A DNA stretch of 38,903 nt from Clostridia bacterium (GTDB lineage: Bacteria; Bacillota; Clostridia; Christensenellales; Aristaeellaceae). The stretch lies in NCBI GenBank assembly GCA_030536295.1, contig JAUNQH010000018.1, positions 1 to 38,903 on the forward strand, written 5' to 3'. A program made the position numbers and the translations under genes. The notes below the pieces were generated by a model. It made no database searches. It had not been told where the DNA came from and saw only the letters and a program-made list of their open reading frames with translations. Shown one piece after another: positions 1 to 8,579 of this stretch (position 1 is its first letter; the number at the start of each line of letters is the position of its first letter).

Positions 1-60
1 CTTCCGATGATACAATAAATTGTTTCTTTGTACACACTAAAGATTATCGGAGGTATAATC

Positions 61-1188
61 GTGAAAAAGCTTTTATGCATTCTGCTCTGTCTGATCCTGA
101 CATCGGCTTCCGTCGCCGCGATGGCAGATCCTGTCGTTATTGACCCTTATGAAAACCGCGGCATCACACCGGCGGATGCCGGGACCAACCCCCGTATCGA
201 CGGCGTCAGCCCCACCACCGGCCGCGTTCTGGCGGACATCGAAGTACCGGACGGCTTTGCCGGTCTCGCGGCGACGGGCCGCTATTTCCCGCTGCTTGTG
301 CAGATCAGCAATTCAGGCGGCGGCATCAACAAAGTCGCCCCGTGGAATGTGCTCTATGCCGATGTGTTTTATGAAACTCCCCTGTACCGCGAAGGCGCCA
401 CCCGCTTTTCCTGCCTGTTTTCCGATCTGATGCCGACGATCGCCGGTCCGGTCCGCTCCGCCCGTGTCGGTCATATCCGCATCCGTGAAGAGTGGGATTG
501 CGCTTTCGTCCACTGGGGCGGTCAGGAATATGAAGAAACCAATTACAGGGCACTGCTCCGTGAACTCGGCGTTTTTGACAAGAATCTGGACTTTGACGGA
601 CTCGCTCCCAGCAGAGCGGGCGGAAAGCTCTTTGAGCGTGATGAACGCATCGCCGCTCCCAACAACGTACAGGCTTTCCTTTCCCAGATGGCATCCGTAC
701 CGGCGGAAGACCAGACTGCCGCGGAACATGCCTGGCTGTTCACCGATGAGCCGCTGACCGACGGCGATGAAGCCCTGAGCATCCATATCACATGGGGCGA
801 GGCGGAAGGCGGCGCCTACAACAGTCTGCTGGAATATGACGAAGAGGATGACTGTTATTACCGCTATCTGCTGAGTGATCCGAAGAACCCCTCGCTGTAT
901 AAGGAACGCTATACCGGCACCCCGATCACATTCACCAACGTGATCATTCAGGATACCGATTGCGATTACATTGCCTATGACGCTCCCGATCTGAAAAATG
1001 TCGGTGAAGGCAACGCGGACTTCTTTATGAACGGCCGCCATATCGCCGGCTGCTGGAAACGCGCTGATATGGAAAGCCGCACCGTATTCTACGGAGCGGA
1101 CGGCAATGAGATCACCCTCCGCCCCGGCCGTACCCTGATCGTCATGATCGACGAAAAGAATGAGATGCGCAGCGTATCCTACGAATAA
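61..1188 (+). CDS. Secreted DUF3048 (YerB-like) protein
   Basis: 375 residues. GTG at 61 is chosen because GGAGG at 49-53 lies 7 bases upstream and the product then begins with a clean signal peptide (VKKLLCILLCLIL...). An ATG at 28 would put non-signal sequence first and leave the Shine-Dalgarno inside the gene. The core segment around residues 105-150 (CLFSDLMPTIAGPVRSARVGH, then FVHWGGQ) is the hallmark of the DUF3048 N-terminal domain; the last ~130 residues, ending near RTLIVMID, fit the DUF3048 C-terminal domain. The Bacillus homologue YerB is a lipoprotein of unknown function. Here no lipobox Cys follows the signal peptide, so a secreted or signal-anchored form is more likely. It stands alone and is followed by a strong terminator. 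Confidence 0.85.
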   Translation: MKKLLCILLCLILTSASVAAMADPVVIDPYENRGITPADAGTNPRIDGVSPTTGRVLADIEVPDGFAGLAATGRYFPLLVQISNSGGGINKVAPWNVLYADVFYETPLYREGATRFSCLFSDLMPTIAGPVRSARVGHIRIREEWDCAFVHWGGQEYEETNYRALLRELGVFDKNLDFDGLAPSRAGGKLFERDERIAAPNNVQAFLSQMASVPAEDQTAAEHAWLFTDEPLTDGDEALSIHITWGEAEGGAYNSLLEYDEEDDCYYRYLLSDPKNPSLYKERYTGTPITFTNVIIQDTDCDYIAYDAPDLKNVGEGNADFFMNGRHIAGCWKRADMESRTVFYGADGNEITLRPGRTLIVMIDEKNEMRSVSYE

Positions 1189-1196
1189 AAACATTA

Positions 1197-1232
1197 AAAA
1201 TGCGCCCGTTTCGGAAGAAGCGGGCGCATTTT
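1197..1232 (+). terminator. Rho-independent terminator after the DUF3048 gene
   Basis: Perfect 12-bp inverted repeat AAAATGCGCCCG (1197-1208) and CGGGCGCATTTT (1221-1232) with a 12-base loop, starting 9 bases after the stop codon. The A-tract and T-tract at both ends mean it can act in either direction. It separates the DUF3048 gene from the antiporter operon. Confidence 0.85.
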
Positions 1233-1278
1233 AGCGGTTATGGAGACCGGATCTGCATGGACCGGACACACGCACGGC

Positions 1279-1306
1279 TTGCTTATTTCGCCGAAAAGAG
1301 TAGAAT
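1279..1306 (+). promoter_or_regulatory. Candidate sigma-70-type promoter of the antiporter operon
   Basis: TTGCTT (1279-1284), 16-bp spacer, TAGAAT (1301-1306), about 35 bases before the mrpE start. The position between an upstream terminator and the first gene of the operon supports it; the hexamers are imperfect. Confidence 0.5.
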
Positions 1307-1340
1307 ATGTGCAAACACACAAAGAGGAGAAAATATCGGA

Positions 1341-1811
1341 ATGTTTCTTGCGTATTATTGTCTCTGGCTGATCCTGAACGGACGGCTGACATGGGAGATC
1401 GCGATCATCGGGCTCCCGGTTGCGGGGGCAGTCTGGTTTTTTGCCATGAAGACGCTCGATCTGACGCCGGGGCGGGAAATGCGGCTGATACGAAGCTTTC
1501 CGAAGATCGTCGGCTACCTTGTATTTCTTCTGCGTGAAGTGATCCGTTCCGCCCTGCATGTCATGAAGCTGATCTGGCGGCCCGATCCTGTCCGGCCGCA
1601 GCTGATCAGCTTCAGGCCGGATCTCGGAACCGATATCGGACGTACGGTGCTGGCGGACTCCATCACCCTGACGCCGGGAACCATCACCGTGTTTCTGGAA
1701 GACGGTTCTTTCACCGTGCACGCGCTGGATATTTCAACGGGTGACGGGATCGATGATCCGGACAACAGCATGACAAAGCATGTTTCCCATCTTGAACATA
1801 AGCGGCAGTGA
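1341..1811 (+). CDS. mrpE: Mrp/Mbh antiporter subunit E (MrpE/MbhA)
   Basis: 156 residues. ATG 1341 is set by AGAGGAG at 1323-1329; longer upstream reading would run through the terminator. The N-terminus is hydrophobic with two to three membrane segments, and a central stretch (FLLREVIRSALHVMKLIWRP) matches the MnhE family. It is followed by the typical soluble tail (LADSITLTPGTITV, then FTVHALDI). MrpE is a small membrane subunit of multi-subunit cation/proton antiporters and of the membrane arm of Mbh hydrogenase. It is first in a ten-gene operon and lies about 16 bases before mrpF. Its length is close to the family norm. Confidence 0.9.
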   Translation: MFLAYYCLWLILNGRLTWEIAIIGLPVAGAVWFFAMKTLDLTPGREMRLIRSFPKIVGYLVFLLREVIRSALHVMKLIWRPDPVRPQLISFRPDLGTDIGRTVLADSITLTPGTITVFLEDGSFTVHALDISTGDGIDDPDNSMTKHVSHLEHKRQ

Positions 1812-1827
1812 AAGGAGCGTGACGGTA

Positions 1828-2145
1828 TTGGATGAAGCATGGCGCCTCATGGCGCAGATCTCTCTCGGTGTGATCGGGATCCTGATCTTTCTCTGCGTGA
1901 TTCGGCTGATCCGCGGGCCGAAAGTCGCGGACCGGATCGTCGGCGCCAATATGCTGACGACGCTCGTTACCGTTGCCATCTGCATCATGGCCCTGATGCT
2001 GGGTGAAGGATATCTGGTGGATGTGGCGCTGATCTTCTGTCTGCTCTCCTTCCTCGCGGTCGCGCTGCTGAGCAAGGTCTATATCGGTATCTGGTCAAAG
2101 AATCAGGCGGAAAAAAGATCCGGAACGAAAGGAGCGCGATCCTGA
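1828..2145 (+). CDS. mrpF: Mrp/Mbh antiporter subunit F (MrpF/MbhB)
   Basis: 105 residues. TTG 1828 is preferred because AAAGGAG at 1811-1817 is 10 bases upstream; GTG at 1819 sits on the Shine-Dalgarno and ATG at 1849 would remove part of the first membrane helix. It has three predicted membrane segments with the family pattern RLIRGPKVADRIVGANML in the loop after helix 1. The stop overlaps the start of mrpG (TGATG at 2143-2147), which indicates translational coupling. It is the F subunit of a multi-subunit Na+/H+ antiporter type complex. Confidence 0.88.
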   Translation: MDEAWRLMAQISLGVIGILIFLCVIRLIRGPKVADRIVGANMLTTLVTVAICIMALMLGEGYLVDVALIFCLLSFLAVALLSKVYIGIWSKNQAEKRSGTKGARS

Positions 2146-2465
2146 TGGAAACGGTACGGTTCATCATCAGCGCGGTTCTGATGGCAGGCGCGCTGTTTAC
2201 CTTTATCACCGGCGTGCTCGGCGCGTTCCGGTTCAGATATGTGCTGAACCGCATGCATGCCGCCGCGGTCAATGACACATTGGGCGTTCTTCTGGCGATC
2301 GCGGCGCTCGTCATTGCTTTCGGCTTCACGATGACCAGCCTCAAGCTGATCCTGATCATCATATTTCTGTGGCTTTCCTCGCCGGTCAGCAGTCATCTGA
2401 TCGCGCGTCTTGAAGTCACAACGAGCCCGGATCTCAAACAGGAAATGGAGGACAGGCGGAAATGA
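2145..2465 (+). CDS. mrpG: Mrp/Mbh antiporter subunit G (MrpG/MbhC)
   Basis: 106 residues with three membrane helices. The pattern GVLGAFRFRYVLNRMHAAAV followed by NDTLGVLL is diagnostic for the MnhG/PhaG family. The start overlaps the mrpF stop and the end overlaps the next start (2462), so E, F and G are read as a coupled unit. In known complexes G sits beside E and F in the region that links the antiporter-like subunits. Confidence 0.9.
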   Translation: METVRFIISAVLMAGALFTFITGVLGAFRFRYVLNRMHAAAVNDTLGVLLAIAALVIAFGFTMTSLKLILIIIFLWLSSPVSSHLIARLEVTTSPDLKQEMEDRRK

Positions 2466-2734
2466 ATCTGTTTTTATTGCTGCTTCTTCTGATCCTGATC
2501 TTCAACGCGATATCTGTTGTGCTTACAAAGAACCTGCTGGCCACCTGCCTGATCTTTATGGCGCAAAGCACCGTCATGGTCCTGGTCTGGATCCTTCTGG
2601 AGAGCCCGGACCTTGCCATCACGGAAGCCGCGGTCGGCGCCGGGGTCAGTTCCCTGCTGATGTTCATCACGCTGAAGAAGATCCATGTCATTGACGAAGA
2701 GACCCGCAAAGGGGGCGAGAGCCGCAATGAATAA
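2462..2734 (+). CDS. MbhD-like small membrane subunit (DUF4040)
   Basis: 90 residues with three hydrophobic helices. The motif ESPDLAITEAAVGAGVSS (about residues 46-63) is the hallmark of the MbhD/DUF4040 domain, which in ordinary Mrp complexes is the C-terminal part of the large MrpA protein. Here it is a free-standing gene, as in membrane-bound hydrogenase (mbh) operons. It overlaps mrpG by 4 bases and the next gene by 8 bases. The acidic residue in the TEAA motif is conserved in the family and is thought to be part of the ion path. Confidence 0.85.
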   Translation: MNLFLLLLLLILIFNAISVVLTKNLLATCLIFMAQSTVMVLVWILLESPDLAITEAAVGAGVSSLLMFITLKKIHVIDEETRKGGESRNE

Positions 2735-3674
2735 CTGTTTTCGCGGTCTCCGCGCGTTCTTCTCCGAAAGCGAAAGCCCGCTGGACGCGGATCAGATCCG
2801 TTCACTTGCGGGAAGCGTGCAGGAAGCCGGACCCAGCAGCGCCGAAATGCTCACCATGCACGAGGACAACATCCGCGGATCCGAGCGGAATCTGGACAAC
2901 CGTTTCGAAAGCAGCAAGAAGCGAATGACAGCCGTATACCGGATCTTATCCGTGCTCGCCGCCGCCGCGATCATCCTTGTTCTGCTGTACACCACAGCCG
3001 GTCTTCCTTCCTTCGGCGATGCCGAAAACCCGACACAGAATGAAGTACAGCAGCGTTACCTTGAAAAAGGACTGGAAGAGGGCGGCGCCACCAATCTTGT
3101 GGCGAACATGATCCTGGATTACCGTGCCTTTGATACGCTCGGTGAGAGCAATGTCCTCTTTATGGCGGTATGCACCGTCATCCTGCTTCTCCGCGTCTCG
3201 CGGGAAGATACGGACCGCAGGCTCCGTGAAGAAAACGATGACCGTCACTTTGAGCCGAAAGACGATCTGATCCTTCAGATGGGCGCGCGGGTGCTGGTGC
3301 CTGTTATACTGCTGTTCGGCATCTATGTGATCCTCAACGGTCATCTCGGGCCCGGCGGCGGCTTCAGCGGCGGCGCGATCATGGGCGCGGGGCTGATCCT
3401 CTATCTCAGCGCGTTCGGCTTTGCCCGGACGGAGCGGTTCTTTACCTTCAGAACATTCAAGACCGTCAGTTTCACGGCACTGGCTTTCTACGCGCTCAGC
3501 AAGGCTTATTCCTTCTTCACCGGCGCGAATCACCTTCCCTCGGTCATTACGACGGGGACCCCCGGCGCGATCCTGTCAGCCGGGCTGATCCTGCCGCTCA
3601 ACATCGCGGTAGGTCTGGTCGTCTGCTGCACCATGTACGCATTCTACACCCTGTTCCGGAAGGGGGATATGTGA
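2727..3674 (+). CDS. MbhE-MrpB (MnhB) fusion subunit
   Basis: 315 residues; ATG 2727 follows AAAGGGGG at 2708-2715 and overlaps the end of the MbhD-like gene. Residues 1-67 are a hydrophilic, charged N-terminal extension with no family I recognise. A helix at about 70-92 and the segment DYRAFDTLGE (131-140) match MbhE, the other piece normally fused to MrpA. A second charged linker (about 157-180) leads into an MnhB domain with the signature NGHLGPGGGFSGGAI (204-218) and four helices. MbhE and MbhF (MrpB) are separate genes in classical mbh operons, so this gene joins neighbours. It lies 3 bases from mrpC. Confidence 0.85.
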   Translation: MNNCFRGLRAFFSESESPLDADQIRSLAGSVQEAGPSSAEMLTMHEDNIRGSERNLDNRFESSKKRMTAVYRILSVLAAAAIILVLLYTTAGLPSFGDAENPTQNEVQQRYLEKGLEEGGATNLVANMILDYRAFDTLGESNVLFMAVCTVILLLRVSREDTDRRLREENDDRHFEPKDDLILQMGARVLVPVILLFGIYVILNGHLGPGGGFSGGAIMGAGLILYLSAFGFARTERFFTFRTFKTVSFTALAFYALSKAYSFFTGANHLPSVITTGTPGAILSAGLILPLNIAVGLVVCCTMYAFYTLFRKGDM

Positions 3675-3677
3675 CCG

Positions 3678-4055
3678 ATGCTGCAAAAGCTTGCTGACAA
3701 TTATGTGGCGGCAGCCGCCGTCATCCTGTTCGGGATCGGATTTACGACCCTCCTGCTGAACAAGAACCTGATCAAGAAGATCATCGGTTTTTCCTTCATG
3801 GATTCCGCGATGTTTCTCTTTCTGGCCGCGCAGGGATACATTGAAGGCGGCAAAGCGCCGATCCTGGACCCTGATGATCTGACCGCGCGGACAACATTCA
3901 TCAATCCGGTCCCCGCGGGTCTGGTACTGACCGGTATCGTGGTCTCGGTATCCGTAACGGCGCTGATGCTGGCGCTGACCATACGCCTGTACAGGCGCTA
4001 TCACTCCCTTGATATTGACGAGATCTGCCGTCTCGCCGGAAAGGAGGAGAGCTGA
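3678..4055 (+). CDS. mrpC: Mrp/Mbh antiporter subunit C (NuoK-like)
   Basis: 125 residues with three membrane helices typical of the MnhC/NuoK family. Recognisable are LIKKIIGFSFMDSAMFLFL and NPVPAGLVLTGIVVSVSVTA, the latter being the family signature of the last helix. The C-terminal tail is short and hydrophilic. The stop overlaps the next start (TGATG, 4053-4057), so it is coupled to the first large antiporter subunit, as in mrpCD. Confidence 0.9.
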   Translation: MLQKLADNYVAAAAVILFGIGFTTLLLNKNLIKKIIGFSFMDSAMFLFLAAQGYIEGGKAPILDPDDLTARTTFINPVPAGLVLTGIVVSVSVTALMLALTIRLYRRYHSLDIDEICRLAGKEES

Positions 4056-5542
4056 TGAGCTGGTGGGCCAATATCCCGCTTTTCTCCATTATTCTCTGCC
4101 TTCTGTCCGCTGCTCTTTGTTCCGTGCTGAAAGCGAAAGCCGCCCGCGTTACCGGGTATACGGCGCTCGTGCTGTGCGTGTCCGGCGGCGTGGGGCTGCT
4201 GTCGGGTCTTCTCGCGGCCGGCGGCAGCGTTACCTTCATGATGGGGCACTTTCCCGCGCCGTGGGGAAATGAGATCCGTTTCGGTCGGCTGGAGGCGCTG
4301 CTGGCGATCATCTTTCCGCTCATCATGCTGATGAGCCTGTCCGGCGGAGCGCACCGCATGGCGGAACAGGTCACTTCATTCCGCGAGAATCTTTATTATA
4401 CCGTATGCCTGCTGCTGAACGCGGCATTGCTCTCGCAGATCTACACCAATGACCTGTTCACCGGCTATGTTTTCCTGGAGATCATGACCCTTGCCAGCTG
4501 CGGGCTGATCATCGCGCGCAGCAAGGGCAAAACGCTGGTTTCCGCGATGCGGTATATGATCCTGAACCTGATCGGCAGCGGGCTGTTCCTGCTGGGCGTC
4601 ATCCTTCTGTATGATGTGACCGGTCACCTGCTGATGGAAAATATCCGTCAGGCGCTGGAAAAACTGTACGCGGCCGGAGAATACCGTACCGGTCTGACGG
4701 TCATCATCGCGCTGATCACCGTCGGTCTGTGCATCAAAAGCGCCCTTTTTCCGTTTCACACATGGGTCCCGGACGCTTACTCAAACGGTACGCCTTCGTC
4801 CAACGCGATCCTGTCATCGCTTGTTTCCAAAGGCTACATTATTCTGCTGATCAAGTGCTATTACCGCGTCTTCGGTCCGGAACTGATATCCGGGTCCGGT
4901 ATAAACAGCCTGATCATGCTTCTTGCCCTGGCCGGCATGATCATCGGCTCGGTGGACGCGATACGGACAAAGCAGTTCGGCAGAATGATCGCGTATTCAT
5001 CCGTCGCGCAGATCGGGTACATCTATCTGGGTATCGCGCTGGGCACGGAAGGCGGATACGCCGCCGCGATCTTCCACCTGATCCTGCACTCAGCGAGTAA
5101 AAGCCTGCTTTTCCTTTCCGGTGACGCGCTGCGCGCGGTATCCGGTGAAAGCCGTGAGTTCCGGCCGCTTTCCGGAGCCGGCAGACGCGCGAAAGGAGCA
5201 GGGGCCGCTTTTACGCTGGGCGCGTTCAGTCTGGTCGGGCTGCCGTTTACCGGCGGCTTCGTGACAAAACTGCTGCTCGGCCGGGAAGCGCTGAATCATT
5301 CCGTACCGGTCACCGTGGCGGTGCTTGCGGTGCTTGTTGTCTCCACACTGCTCAACATTCTTTATTTTCTGCGCACCGTGATCCTGATCTGGAGCCCCGG
5401 TGAAACGATCAAAAAGAAAGTGCGTTTCGGGCCGGCATTCGGCGTATCGATGATCATACTCGGTACCGGGATCCTCGCGTGCTTTTTCCTTGCTTCACCC
5501 CTGCTCGATCTGATCCGTGCGGGACTGACGAATTTCGGCTGA
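4055..5542 (+). CDS. mrpD: Proton-conducting antiporter subunit 1 (MrpD/NuoN-type)
   Basis: 495 residues, about 14 membrane helices, full length for the family. Key charged residues of the proton path are present: Glu142 in YVFLEIMTLAS (helix 5), Lys228 in GLCIKSALFPFHTWVPDAY (helix 7), Lys259 in SSLVSKGY (broken helix 8) and Lys405 in GGFVTKLLLG (helix 12), with His345/Lys349 in the HSASKS segment. This is the MrpD/NuoN branch by position (right after MrpC). It is the first of four such subunits in a row. The next gene starts 16 bases later with GGGAGG at 5545-5550. Confidence 0.88.
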   Translation: MSWWANIPLFSIILCLLSAALCSVLKAKAARVTGYTALVLCVSGGVGLLSGLLAAGGSVTFMMGHFPAPWGNEIRFGRLEALLAIIFPLIMLMSLSGGAHRMAEQVTSFRENLYYTVCLLLNAALLSQIYTNDLFTGYVFLEIMTLASCGLIIARSKGKTLVSAMRYMILNLIGSGLFLLGVILLYDVTGHLLMENIRQALEKLYAAGEYRTGLTVIIALITVGLCIKSALFPFHTWVPDAYSNGTPSSNAILSSLVSKGYIILLIKCYYRVFGPELISGSGINSLIMLLALAGMIIGSVDAIRTKQFGRMIAYSSVAQIGYIYLGIALGTEGGYAAAIFHLILHSASKSLLFLSGDALRAVSGESREFRPLSGAGRRAKGAGAAFTLGAFSLVGLPFTGGFVTKLLLGREALNHSVPVTVAVLAVLVVSTLLNILYFLRTVILIWSPGETIKKKVRFGPAFGVSMIILGTGILACFFLASPLLDLIRAGLTNFG

Positions 5543-5558
5543 CTGGGAGGCTTGAAAT

Positions 5559-7031
5559 ATGAATGGATGTCTTTGGCTGCTGATTCCTGTTCTCTTTCCC
5601 ATTCTCTGCGGTATCACCGCCGGAACGGCAAAAGGGCTGAAGGACCGGAAACGCGTCCGCGTATGGACGGGTGTCACCATGACGGCGACTTCCGCGGCAA
5701 TGATCCTGGCGGCGATCCTGCTGCCCGGAAAAGAACTCACTTTGTGGCGGATCACGGACGCGCTGCGTATCACCGTGCGGATCGACAGCCTCAGCAGGTT
5801 CTTCCTGATCCTTGTCGGCACCGTCTGGATGCTGGTCGGCTTCTATGCCTTCGAATATATGGAGCATGAAGAGAATGAGCCCAGATTCTACTGTTTCTGG
5901 CTGATCACCCAGGGCGTGCTCGCGGCTCTGGTCACCGCAGAGAATCTGGTCACCTTCTACCTGTTCTATGAGGCCATGACGCTGATGACGCTGCCGCTCG
6001 TGCTGCATAACGGCACGCCCGAAGCGATCGCCGCGGGCATCAAATATCTTGTCTACTCGGTTTTCGGCGCCGCAGCGGCCCTGCTGGGCATCTTCTTCCT
6101 CAATCATTACGGGACAACATTGTCCTTTACGCCGGGCGGATTCCTTGACCCGGAGCTGACCGCCGGACACGAAGGCGCCCTGCTGATCATCGCCCTGGTC
6201 ATGATCCTGGGATTCGGAACAAAAGCAGGCATGTTCCCGCTGCACGGCTGGCTGCCGACAGCGCACCCGGCCGCGCCGGCACCGGCTTCAGCCGTTCTCA
6301 GCGGCATTATCACCAAAATGGGCGTGCTGGGCACGATCCGCGTGGTCTTTGAATGCTTCGGCGCCGATTTCATCCGCGGCACATGGGTCCAGACCGTCTG
6401 GTCGGTGCTGACGCTCATTACGGTATTCATGGGCAGCATGCTCGCGCTGAAAGAGAACGGGCTGAAAAAACGGCTGGCATACTCCTCCGTCAGTCAGGTC
6501 AGTTATGTGCTGTTCGGCCTGTCCACACTTACGGTCACGGGGCTGACGGGCTCCATGCTGCATATCACTTTCCATGCCGCCATCAAATGCACACTGTTCA
6601 TGTTCGCCGGCGCCGTCATCTGCAAGACCGGTCTGACAAAGGTCGATGAACTGAAAGGCATCGGGAAACGGCTGCCCGGCGTGCTCGGCCTGTTCACCGT
6701 CGTATCGCTTGGACTGATCGGCATTCCGCCGACGGGCGGTTTCGTCAGCAAGTGGTATCTGGCACAGGGCGCGCTTGAAACGGAAGGGGTCTTCCGCATT
6801 CTCGGTCCCGCCGTACTGCTGATCAGCGCGATCCTCACAGCGGCCTATCTTCTCACGATCACGATCCGCGGTTTCTGGCCCGGAAAAGATACGGATCTGA
6901 GCGGGCTGACAAAAGCGCCCGTGACCTGGCGGATGCTGATCCCCATGGCCGTGCTTGCCGCCGTTACGGTATTCTTCGGCATGTTCCCGGACCGTCTGAT
7001 CTCCTTCTTCTCCGAACTGCCCTTCTGCTGA
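5559..7031 (+). CDS. Proton-conducting antiporter subunit 2
   Basis: 490 residues, about 14 helices. The conserved machinery is intact: Glu138 in YLFYEAMTLMT, Lys222 in GFGTKAGMFPLHGWLPTAH, Lys253 in GIITKMG and Lys398 in GGFVSKWYL. The discontinuous helix-7/8 region reads HPAAPAPASAVLSG. The domain order and length match complex-I-like antiporter subunits (NuoM/N, MbhH). Such subunits translocate H+ or exchange Na+/H+ in larger complexes. The intergenic gap to the next gene is 19 bases with its own Shine-Dalgarno (GAAAGGAG), so expression is stoichiometric with the neighbours. Confidence 0.88.
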   Translation: MNGCLWLLIPVLFPILCGITAGTAKGLKDRKRVRVWTGVTMTATSAAMILAAILLPGKELTLWRITDALRITVRIDSLSRFFLILVGTVWMLVGFYAFEYMEHEENEPRFYCFWLITQGVLAALVTAENLVTFYLFYEAMTLMTLPLVLHNGTPEAIAAGIKYLVYSVFGAAAALLGIFFLNHYGTTLSFTPGGFLDPELTAGHEGALLIIALVMILGFGTKAGMFPLHGWLPTAHPAAPAPASAVLSGIITKMGVLGTIRVVFECFGADFIRGTWVQTVWSVLTLITVFMGSMLALKENGLKKRLAYSSVSQVSYVLFGLSTLTVTGLTGSMLHITFHAAIKCTLFMFAGAVICKTGLTKVDELKGIGKRLPGVLGLFTVVSLGLIGIPPTGGFVSKWYLAQGALETEGVFRILGPAVLLISAILTAAYLLTITIRGFWPGKDTDLSGLTKAPVTWRMLIPMAVLAAVTVFFGMFPDRLISFFSELPFC

Positions 7032-7050
7032 TGCCGAAAGGAGCCGGAAA

Positions 7051-8511
7051 ATGTTTAAACTGATGCTCGCGCCGCTGATCGCGCTGGCCGGCGGCGGACT
7101 GGTCTTTCTTTCGCGGAAAGGTTCGAAAAAACTGACCTTCGTTTTGTCGGAGATCATCATCCTGCTGACGGCAGGCGCCGGCGGATATCTTATATTCGGC
7201 GGTGATGTGTCCTGCGCGGAACTGATCCGGGTCACCGACACCTTCACGCTTGCCTTCCGGCTGGATCCGACCAACCGTGTCTTCCTCGGTCTGATCTGTT
7301 TTCTCTGGCCGTTTTCCGGGCTGTATGCCGCGGAGTATATGGATGAAGACAGGCACTGCGCCCGGTTTATGGGCTTCTATACCATGACCTTCGGGATCAC
7401 CGTGCTGCTGTGTCTGAGTGCGAACCTTTTCACGCTTTACTGTTTCTATGAGATGCTTACGCTGATCACGCTGCCCCTTGTCACGCATTATGAAGATCCG
7501 GATTCCCTTCGCGCGGGTATGACCTATCTGAAGTATACCGTTGGCGGAGCGGCACTGGGGCTGATGGGTCTGCTGGTGCTCTCTTTCTTCGGCGGCGCGG
7601 GTGAATTCGCGGCCGGCGGCTGCCTGGACCCTGAACTGGTCGCCGGTCATGAAACGCTGCTCCGCGGCGCGTTCGTCGCGGCTTTCATCGGTTTCTCCGC
7701 CAAAGCCGCGATCTTCCCGCTGAGCCGCTGGCTGCCGGAAGCCTCCGTCGCGCCGACGCCGGTCACCGCGCTGCTGCATGCCGTGGCTGTTGTCAATGCC
7801 GGCGCGTTCGCGGCGATCCGGCTCATATACCATGCCTTCGGTACGGAACTGATCGCAGGCACATGGGCGCAGACGGCCGTGCTGCTGCTGAGCGCGTTCA
7901 CACTCCTGTACGGTGCCGTCAAGGCGTTACGTGAACAGCATCTGAAACGGCGGCTGGCATGGAGCACCGTATCCAACCTGAGCTATATGCTGTTTTCCGC
8001 CTGCGTGATGACGCAGGCCGGCATGACAGGCGCGCTCAATCACATGGTATCCCACGGACTGATGAAGATCACCCTGTTCTTCTGCGCCGGCATCTGGCTG
8101 GTCCGCGGTGAAAGAGCGGAGCTGAAGGATCTGAAAGGCATCGGCAAAAGGATGCCCTTCACGGCCGCCGTATTCATGCTGGCCGCGATCGCGCTGACAG
8201 GCATTCCTCCGCTGCCGGGCTTCCTGTCCAAGTGGCGGATGCTGACCGCGGCAGTGGATCAGGGGTCAGCCGCGGCCATTGCCGGTACCGCTTCGATGGT
8301 AACAGCGGCCGTTCTGTGCTGCGCGTACGTCATCGTTCCGGCAGCCAATATGTTCTTCCTCGGTGAATCGACCGTTTCACGCGGAAAGCCGGCATCGGAT
8401 CCCGGCTGGAAGATGAAGCTGACGCTGGCGGTCCTGGCCGCGGTGCTCATCTTCCTTTCCTTCGACTCCGGATGGCTGACCGGGGTCCTTGAAGCGGCAT
8501 CCGTCGTATAA
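7051..8511 (+). CDS. Proton-conducting antiporter subunit 3 (NuoL/MrpA-type helix 8)
   Basis: 486 residues, about 14 helices. Glu134 (CFYEMLTLIT), Lys218 (GFSAKAAIFPLSRWLPEA) and Lys394 (GFLSKWRML) fill the helix 5, 7 and 12 positions. Helix 8 is of the NuoL/MrpA kind, APTPVTALLHA, with His243 where subunits 1, 2 and 4 carry Lys. The MrpA-type C-terminal MbhD/MbhE part is absent; those pieces are encoded upstream as separate genes. This suggests that this is the distal MrpA/NuoL-like pump of the complex, though the fourth subunit also has distal-type features. Confidence 0.85.
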   Translation: MFKLMLAPLIALAGGGLVFLSRKGSKKLTFVLSEIIILLTAGAGGYLIFGGDVSCAELIRVTDTFTLAFRLDPTNRVFLGLICFLWPFSGLYAAEYMDEDRHCARFMGFYTMTFGITVLLCLSANLFTLYCFYEMLTLITLPLVTHYEDPDSLRAGMTYLKYTVGGAALGLMGLLVLSFFGGAGEFAAGGCLDPELVAGHETLLRGAFVAAFIGFSAKAAIFPLSRWLPEASVAPTPVTALLHAVAVVNAGAFAAIRLIYHAFGTELIAGTWAQTAVLLLSAFTLLYGAVKALREQHLKRRLAWSTVSNLSYMLFSACVMTQAGMTGALNHMVSHGLMKITLFFCAGIWLVRGERAELKDLKGIGKRMPFTAAVFMLAAIALTGIPPLPGFLSKWRMLTAAVDQGSAAAIAGTASMVTAAVLCCAYVIVPAANMFFLGESTVSRGKPASDPGWKMKLTLAVLAAVLIFLSFDSGWLTGVLEAASVV

Positions 8512-8579
8512 CGGTTTTCGCCGTGTTTACAGCATTCCACTAATACCGATCGGGTCCTTACGGACTCAAAGGAGGGCAT

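Noticed and set aside
7051-8511. Loss of the helix-8 lysine in antiporter subunit 3 (Asn249 in VVNAG)
   Set aside because: NuoL-type subunits use a His in LLHA at this helix, and His243 is present, so the subunit is better seen as the NuoL/MrpA type than as broken.
8529-8570. Small hairpin (GGGTCC/GGACTC) near the ribosome site of antiporter subunit 4 as a riboswitch or attenuator
   Set aside because: Six-bp stem with one wobble, no T-run and no known aptamer pattern; too weak to call.
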